This document shows, in pieces, positions 57,505-61,944 of a stretch of DNA of 61,944 nucleotides (its first letter is position 1; each line of letters opens with the position of its first letter). The notes under the pieces were generated by a model. The model saw only the letters and a list, made by a program, of their open reading frames with translations, had not been told where the DNA came from and did not search any database. Source of the stretch: Nitrospirota bacterium (GTDB taxonomy: Bacteria; Nitrospirota; Nitrospiria; Nitrospirales; Nitrospiraceae); contig JAGWTI010000007.1 in assembly GCA_028876065.1 (NCBI GenBank), positions 1 through 61,944 on the forward strand, read 5' to 3'. The translations under genes were made by a program, and so were the position numbers.

Positions 57505-57759
57505 TTATCCGTATTTGATTTTGAGCGCCAGAATGGCCCCGGCCAGAAGCAGCGTCACCGCGTTCGCCACGATGACCGGAATGGAATGGATGAACAGGCC
57601 GTACACAAGCCACAGCAACACACCGGTGCAGAACGTCGCCAACATGCCGAACGACATGTCCCGCGCCGACTTGGTTTTCCACGTCTTGATCAGTTGCGGG
57701 CAGAACGCGATGGTGGTCAGGGTGCCGGCCGCCAAGCCAAGAATCGTGATCGGGTCCAT
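57505..57759 (-). CDS. SemiSWEET-family transporter
   Basis: An 84-residue protein with three membrane helices and the PQ-loop motif FCPQLIKTWKTKSARDMSFG, the hallmark of bacterial SemiSWEETs. These dimerise to make a small sugar uniporter. The later helix pair (GVLLWLVYGLFIHSIPVIVANAVTLL) has the conserved Trp and Asn that line the substrate site. Length is normal. The gene is single; the substrate is unknown. Confidence 0.92.
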   Translation of the reverse strand: MDPITILGLAAGTLTTIAFCPQLIKTWKTKSARDMSFGMLATFCTGVLLWLVYGLFIHSIPVIVANAVTLLLAGAILALKIKYG

Positions 57760-57838
57760 AATTTCCTTTTTCCGCTTCTATGCGTGAAGATGCCTCGTGA
57801 GAAAGCAGCGGGTTTCCGATCCGTGTGCAAGCGCAAGA

Positions 57839-58240
57839 CTAGGCCGACGGGATGTCCGTGGAAGAGGCCTGACCGAAGATCCGGTAACGGTGGCGAGCGA
57901 TCAGCTGGTAGACGCGATAGGCCAAAGGCCGCATCAGCGGAACCTGCAAGAGGGCCAACCAGAAGCGCCCGCCGGAGATTCCCGGCAGGAGCGGCAAGAA
58001 GGCGTCCAACCCCCGACTGGTCCGACCGTCCCGCTCGATCAGAAAGGCCACATCCGGGCGACCCGGCCTGTAGTCGGCGCCGAGACGGCAGGCCGCCTCC
58101 TCGCTCTGATAGGGGATGAAGCGAACCGTTTGCACGCCGCCCAACCGTTCCAGCCCGGCTTTCGCCGTCACGCAGAGGCGGCAGTTCCCGTCATAGATCA
58201 GCGTACGCTCCGGCTGGCTCATCCCATCCTGCTGATCCAT
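57839..58240 (-). CDS. DCC-family thiol-disulfide oxidoreductase-like protein (DUF393)
   Basis: A 133-residue protein with the DCC signature YDGNCRLCVTAK (D-x-x-C-x-x-C) and the rest of the family pattern VRFIPYQSEEAACRLG, RSRGLDAFLPLL-like stretch and a C-terminal hydrophobic helix region with YRVYQLIARHRYRIFG. Family members have a thioredoxin-like fold of uncertain redox role. ATG 58240 is chosen because GGGGAGGG lies just upstream; an ATG four codons earlier is possible. Confidence 0.87.
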   Translation of the reverse strand: MDQQDGMSQPERTLIYDGNCRLCVTAKAGLERLGGVQTVRFIPYQSEEAACRLGADYRPGRPDVAFLIERDGRTSRGLDAFLPLLPGISGGRFWLALLQVPLMRPLAYRVYQLIARHRYRIFGQASSTDIPSA

Positions 58241-58335
58241 AACCCTCCCCATCCAGAGGCATTCACGCTAACACCAAGGCCCCCCCAAGGCAAGCTCGCT
58301 TGTCTGCCTTGCGTCTCTCCGCTATAGTCAGCGGC

Positions 58336-58734
58336 ATGTCCATCTCCCGAATCATGGCGGGATTACTCGCCATCTCGATCGCGCTGGCCGCCCTCTCGCA
58401 TGCAGGATCGGGAACCGACGGGCACGTCATCAGGGCGGTCTTCCTCTATGGCCTGCCGCTGCTCTTGATCGGTTTTCTGTTGACGCAAGCCCGCTGGGCC
58501 TTGATGGCCGGAGTGATGTACGGAACCGTGGGGCTGGCGCTGGATATCTCCACGGCGGTGCAAGACCTGACCAAGACCGGCGCGGAGGCAGAAGCGTTGC
58601 TGATGAGCGGGGTCAGCGGGCTGGTGAATTTCTTGCTGATCGTCCTCGGCGGGCGCGGCTTCCTGGACGTGCAGACGGCAACGACGCCTCCAATATCCCC
58701 CCATCCCAATCCCCCGTCCCGGCCCGAAGCGTAA
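58336..58734 (+). CDS. Small hypothetical membrane protein
   Basis: A 132-residue protein with about four hydrophobic segments: IMAGLLAISIALAALSHAG, AVFLYGLPLLLIGFLL, ALMAGVMYGTVGLALDI and GVSGLVNFLLIVLGG. The C-terminal tail is Pro/Thr-rich. I do not recognise the family. Its last 122 bases overlap the end of the opposite methyltransferase gene, so one of the two 3' ends may be shorter than annotated in function, although both frames look sound. Confidence 0.65.
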   Translation: MSISRIMAGLLAISIALAALSHAGSGTDGHVIRAVFLYGLPLLLIGFLLTQARWALMAGVMYGTVGLALDISTAVQDLTKTGAEAEALLMSGVSGLVNFLLIVLGGRGFLDVQTATTPPISPHPNPPSRPEA

Positions 58735-59701
58735 CCGGCTTGACCCGGCCAAACCCGGCCCGGCGCAGCCAGGCCTCTGTCTCGCGCACCGTATAGGTGT
58801 TCCCGCGACGCGTAAACAGAAGCATGGTGACCGCGAACAAGTTGGCTTCCTGGGGATGGAGTCCGTCGACATCCTGCAGAAACGCATCCTGGATCAACAG
58901 ACGCCCGCCGGGATTCAACGCGGCGGCGGCCCGGTGAAAGACTCGCTGGTTCTCGGCCGGCGAATAGATATGCAGTACGTTGGAGTACCAGATCACGTCG
59001 TATCGGCCCGGGATCGGCCGTTTCACGAAATCCACCGCGACATACGACAGCCGCTTCCCTGCTGGGTGCGTCTCCGCGATCTCCCGCGCCACCTCCAAGG
59101 CCGGCGCCCGATCGGCGACCGTGGCCTGCAGCCGAGGATGCTTCGCCAAAAATGCCAGGGCATAGGTTCCCGGTCCGCCGCCCAAATCCAAGAAGGTCTT
59201 GGCTCCCTCGAGGCCGACTTGGGCCGCCACCCTGGGAGCGATGTCCATCGAACGGTGATGCATGGCCCAGGTAAAGGCCTTCCGATAGGCCGCATCGTCC
59301 GGCTTATCGTCCTCCAGCGGCTTGCCGGACCTCACGTGCTCGGTCAACTGCGACCAGTCGGCCCAATGGTCTTTCAAGAGGTTGAGGTAGGCGCCCCGGT
59401 ACGCGGGACTGTGGGCGTTGAGCTCGCCCAGGCCGAGCGGCCCATTACGGTAGGTGACACCTTGCTTCCGAAGCAGCCCGACGCTGGCCAGGTTCCGGCA
59501 GAGGATGTCGAGTCCCCGCCGGCTGGCGCGAACCCGCTTGGCCAGGGTCGGAATCGTCCAGCCTCGCCCCCCCATCGCCGTGAACAGGTCGAGCTCCAGG
59601 GCGGCAATCAGAATCCGAGGCAGCCGATAGGCGGCCACGGCGTCGCGAAATTCTTCGAAGCTCCGGATCGGCTGAACGCTGAGGTCTTCTGTCGGCGGCA
59701 C
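58613..59701 (-). CDS. SAM-dependent O-methyltransferase-like protein
   Basis: A 362-residue enzyme. An N-terminal winged-helix dimerisation domain (ALELDLFTAMGGRGWTIPTLAKRV) precedes a Rossmann methyltransferase domain with motif I FLDLGGGPGTYALAF, an acidic residue in VADRAPALEVARE, and DVIWYSNVLHIYSP with GGRLLIQDAFLQD. This is the layout of plant-type O-methyltransferases and bacterial CrtF or hydroxyneurosporene-type enzymes. Substrate unknown. GTG 59701 has an excellent GAGGGG site; an ATG at 59725 would add eight residues. It ends the small terminal operon, with a basic tail RARRGRSARNSPAR overlapping the opposite gene. Confidence 0.86.
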   Translation of the reverse strand: MPPTEDLSVQPIRSFEEFRDAVAAYRLPRILIAALELDLFTAMGGRGWTIPTLAKRVRASRRGLDILCRNLASVGLLRKQGVTYRNGPLGLGELNAHSPAYRGAYLNLLKDHWADWSQLTEHVRSGKPLEDDKPDDAAYRKAFTWAMHHRSMDIAPRVAAQVGLEGAKTFLDLGGGPGTYALAFLAKHPRLQATVADRAPALEVAREIAETHPAGKRLSYVAVDFVKRPIPGRYDVIWYSNVLHIYSPAENQRVFHRAAAALNPGGRLLIQDAFLQDVDGLHPQEANLFAVTMLLFTRRGNTYTVRETEAWLRRAGFGRVKPVTLRAGTGDWDGGILEASLPSARPGSRARRGRSARNSPAR

Positions 59702-59751
59702 GTGGTTCCCCTCGACATAAGGCATGCATCGGCAGCCATGTATGCGCCGAC

Positions 59752-60171
59752 CTACTTGCCGAACTGTTGCTTGCACCAGCGGATCGCGTTCGTCACGTCC
59801 TCCAGATTGGCCAGATCCACCGGCCGCTGAAACGTGACCGCCACATATTCGTCCGTCATCTCGGTCGCTTCTTCGAAGCCGGCGCCCAAAAAGGCCTTGC
59901 GTACCTTGGCCACCGACGGCTGCAAGTAGTACTTGGCCTGCTTCGCCAACTCGTCGGTGCCCAAATCCTCGGCCGTCCCGTCGGACAAGAGGCTTTTGAC
60001 GTCGTCCATATCGATGCCGGTTTGGCAGATCATGCGGCCGTCCGGCGTCAACTCCAGCATCCAGCTTTCGTCGTCCAACGCCAAGGCCAAGGCCCCGCCC
60101 GGCTCCAACTCGTACAACGACGGTTCGCGCCGACGCAATTGCGCCCCCGTCTCCGCCCACCCCTCGCTCAT
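59752..60171 (-). CDS. Conserved-looking hypothetical protein
   Basis: A 139-residue acidic protein without signal peptide or membrane segment. The pattern of strands and helices (GGALALALDDESWMLELTPDG, then helices, then EYVAVTFQRPVDLANLEDVT) suggests a small alpha/beta fold, but no family is recognised. Its ATG overlaps the stop of the TPR gene (ATGA), so it is coupled to that gene and may form a complex with the TPR protein. Confidence 0.72.
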   Translation of the reverse strand: MSEGWAETGAQLRRREPSLYELEPGGALALALDDESWMLELTPDGRMICQTGIDMDDVKSLLSDGTAEDLGTDELAKQAKYYLQPSVAKVRKAFLGAGFEEATEMTDEYVAVTFQRPVDLANLEDVTNAIRWCKQQFGK

Positions 60172-60989
60172 GTCCGCCTCTCACCGGGAAGCGCCCGGCT
60201 GAACCCGCTGTCGGCCAGCCTGGCCCGCAACTGCTCCAAGCGTTTCGTATTCTCTTCCAGCTTGGGCAACCGATACTTACGGTCCATCTGCACCACCAAC
60301 GTCAACAGCTCCACCGCTTCGTCCAGCCGTCCCGTTTCTTCGCAGCACTGGGCCATCACGTAGCGCGCGCCGCCGGCCCGCAACTCATCGCCCCCCCGCT
60401 CCGCCACCGCCTGGCTGGTTTGGCAACAGGCCATCGCCTCCTCGTAGCGTTGCTGGACCAGATAGGTCCGCGCCATCATCCGCCAGGCATCGGCAATGCC
60501 GCCCTCGTTTCCCAGCCGGCGCATCAAGGCCAGCGACTGTTCGTAAAAGCTCATCGCCTCGTCGTATCGGCCCGCTTCACGGGCCACCAACCCCAAGTCC
60601 GAAAACAGCACCGCGAGGCCCTGTTCATCGCGGGATTGCCGCATGATGTCCAGCGCCTCCAGGTAATAGGCGCTGGCCCGGTCCCACTCGCCGGCATCGG
60701 CGCGGAGGTTGCCCAGGTTGGCGAGAGTGGTCCCGATGCCCCGGGTGTCTCCCAGAATCTTCTGCAGCTCGAGCACCTCCTGGTAGTAAGCCTGGGCCTG
60801 ATCCCGCCGCCCGCTGACCGCGCAAATATTCCCCAAATTCCCGAGCGTGGCCGCCAACGCACGCCGGTCTCCCGTGATCCGGTCATAGTCCAGGGCCTTG
60901 ACGTAACAGACATAGGCCTCGGTGTAATGACCGCGCGAGAAAAAGTCGTTGCCCTGGTGATTGAGCTGTTCGGAATGGGTGGACTGCAT
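60168..60989 (-). CDS. Tetratricopeptide-repeat protein
   Basis: A 273-residue protein made of about six TPR or Kinesin-light-chain-like repeats: GNDFFSRGHYTEAYVCYVKA, LGNLGNICAVSGRRDQAQAY, LANLGNLRADAGEWDRASAY, FSDLGLVAREAGRYDEAMSF, then two more degenerate repeats and a final helix (RLEQLRARLADSGF). No signal peptide. It starts 2 bases after the metallo-beta-lactamase-fold gene and overlaps the next gene by four bases, so it probably scaffolds the proteins of this operon. Confidence 0.86.
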   Translation of the reverse strand: MQSTHSEQLNHQGNDFFSRGHYTEAYVCYVKALDYDRITGDRRALAATLGNLGNICAVSGRRDQAQAYYQEVLELQKILGDTRGIGTTLANLGNLRADAGEWDRASAYYLEALDIMRQSRDEQGLAVLFSDLGLVAREAGRYDEAMSFYEQSLALMRRLGNEGGIADAWRMMARTYLVQQRYEEAMACCQTSQAVAERGGDELRAGGARYVMAQCCEETGRLDEAVELLTLVVQMDRKYRLPKLEENTKRLEQLRARLADSGFSRALPGERRT

Positions 60990-60991
60990 GG

Positions 60992-61588
60992 TCAGCCTAG
61001 CAGGGTCCGTTCGACGACCTGTTTGGCGCCGGTGAGGATGGAAGCCCCGTCTCCCGCGAGCAAGCTGTCGAAGTGATATTTAAGCAGCCGCTTAAGCCCT
61101 TCTCGGGCCTTGGCGGGATCGGCATATTTGTCGGCCGGCAACATGGCGAGGGACCCGGGCGGCTTCCCGATGAGCGCGTCACCCAGGATCATGATGCCTT
61201 TGCCTTGCTGCAAGAAGAGCGCGGATTCGCCGGGCGATTTTTGGTCCTGAAGATTGATGGCCCAGATCCCGCCGGGAAGAAGCTCTCCGTCCTTGTAGGT
61301 CTTGTTGGCCTTGACGGCCATCTGCGGCGCATCGGCCTCCGGCACCATGACCTGGCAGCCGAATTCGGCCTGACAGGCGGCGGCTTCCCGCTCATGGTCC
61401 CGATTGGTGAGCAGGATGTAATCCACCTGGCCGCTTTTTCTGATCTGGAGTTTGTCCTCCGACGCCATGGGCGGCGGGTCCACCAGCACCCGGTGTTCCC
61501 CGACGAGCAGAAACAGGCCGTTGAAATCCAGTTGCTTCTCCTGCGAGAACCAGGACCATTGCCAGATGCCAGGGAGCAGTTGTTTCAT
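60992..61588 (-). CDS. Metallo-beta-lactamase-fold protein with degenerate metal site
   Basis: A 198-residue protein with the MBL topology: GLFLLVGEHRVLVDPPP, then YILLTNRDHEREAAACQAEF, FGCQVMVPEADAP, GKGIMILGDALIG and LLAGDGASILTG. The motif expected to read H-x-H-x-D-H is L60-x-N62-x-D64-H65, so two of the metal-binding histidines are missing, and the later GDG replaces a GHG-type site. Only the aspartates and one histidine remain. It may bind one metal, or act as a non-catalytic sensor. Confidence 0.78.
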   Translation of the reverse strand: MKQLLPGIWQWSWFSQEKQLDFNGLFLLVGEHRVLVDPPPMASEDKLQIRKSGQVDYILLTNRDHEREAAACQAEFGCQVMVPEADAPQMAVKANKTYKDGELLPGGIWAINLQDQKSPGESALFLQQGKGIMILGDALIGKPPGSLAMLPADKYADPAKAREGLKRLLKYHFDSLLAGDGASILTGAKQVVERTLLG

Positions 61589-61609
61589 GTAGCGCCGCCC
61601 TTCAAAAAC

Positions 61610-61849
61610 CTATAACGCGGCAATCGCGTCCCTGAGGACTTTCGTCACCTTCGCCAGAATGTCGGCTTCGTTCGGCAGGTCCAGGATGTCGTCTTCGGGC
61701 ACGGTGATGAACTTCCGGTTGGCTCCCTTGGTGAGCGAGATCAGGAACATGCTGTTCGACGGCGTCACCGGGATCACCACCTGAACGGCCCCGTCGATCT
61801 CCTTCACCATCCCCAGAAACTTTTGTTTCCCCGCCTCGAGCTCATCCAT
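61610..61849 (-). CDS. Small hypothetical protein
   Basis: A 79-residue protein with no signal peptide. A mixed beta and helix pattern (AVQVVIPVTPSNSMFLISL, then KFITVPEDDILDLPNEADIL) suggests a compact domain. It lies 21 bases before the MBL-fold gene and 35 bases after the partial frame at the right edge, in the same direction, so it belongs to this operon. Function unknown. Confidence 0.6.
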   Translation of the reverse strand: MDELEAGKQKFLGMVKEIDGAVQVVIPVTPSNSMFLISLTKGANRKFITVPEDDILDLPNEADILAKVTKVLRDAIAAL

Positions 61850-61884
61850 CGAACGATACCCCTTCCTATAGACGAACCGGACGT

Positions 61885-61944
61885 CTATAGACCGCCCTTG
61901 CCGCCACCGCCGGCCAGCAGCTTATTCACTTCCTGCAGGATCAG
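61885..61944 (-). CDS. C-terminal end of a gene running off the right edge
   Basis: Reading leftward from the edge, 19 codons give LILQEVNKLLAGGGGKGGL followed by TAG at 61885-61887. The amphipathic helix and glycine-rich tail look like the natural end of a protein. The upstream part lies outside the window, so the product is unknown. Confidence 0.45.
   Translation of the reverse strand: MILQEVNKLLAGGGGKGGL

Noticed and set aside
59726-60184. N-terminal extension of the methyltransferase
   Set aside because: It overlaps the 139-residue gene in another frame and has no domain; the methyltransferase fold starts just after 59701.

Overview
The window is high-GC chromosomal DNA from a Gram-negative bacterium. 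It encodes LPS export and lipid A genes (LptF, LptG, LpxD), a TonB-dependent receptor, periplasmic proteins and housekeeping genes (aspS, guaA, guaB, fabI, ttcA). The mix of a Pil-Chp-like chemosensory cluster, NHL proteins, BluB and a large B12 operon resembles Nitrospira or a relative. That assignment is inferred from gene content; no rRNA or tRNA gene was found to settle it.

Layout. 1-3.7 kb: the start of a GGDEF-ATPase fusion running off the left edge, an ABC ATPase and a trypsin/PDZ protease with a small HMA-like protein. 4.0-5.1 kb: two paralogous low-complexity proteins, one with a His tract. 5.3-9.3 kb: an alpha/beta hydrolase with a low-molecular-weight phosphatase, ttcA, a TauE-type permease and fabI. 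9.4-15.1 kb: a leftward block of guaB, guaA, an rRNA pseudouridine synthase and aspS. 15.3-22.4 kb: a two-propeller NHL/FN3 protein, a hydroxyacid dehydrogenase, and an ExeA-like ATPase with a TPR partner. 22.6-23.1 kb: a cold-shock gene with a long leader that contains an intrinsic-terminator-like hairpin. 23.1-28.1 kb: lptF-lptG, then fabF-acp-lpxD.

29.2-39.7 kb is a leftward chemosensory operon: heme protein, PilH-like regulator, CheW, MCP, CheA-REC, two CheW-like proteins, a REC-coiled-coil protein and a protein with a degenerate Hpt domain. No cheR or cheB is present. 39.9-55.8 kb is a B12 region read leftward. One cobalamin riboswitch precedes btuF-btuC-btuD; a second precedes btuB followed by twelve tightly packed genes covering cobyrinate amidation, corrinoid adenosylation (two unrelated enzymes), DMB synthesis (bluB), aminopropanol attachment, nucleotide-loop assembly and cobinamide salvage (cbiZ). 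The two switches appear to use different expression platforms. Early corrin-ring genes are not in the window.

56.0-61.9 kb holds a lone anchored protein of unknown function, small membrane proteins (SemiSWEET, DCC family) and a compact uncharacterised operon (small protein, degenerate metallo-beta-lactamase fold, TPR protein, unknown protein, O-methyltransferase-like enzyme).

The most interesting signals are the chemosensory operon with its coiled-coil regulator and pseudo-Hpt, the paired riboswitches (one with a repeat-built arm), the terminator inside the cold-shock leader, and the dedicated KS-ACP-LpxD set whose ACP has a basic tail.
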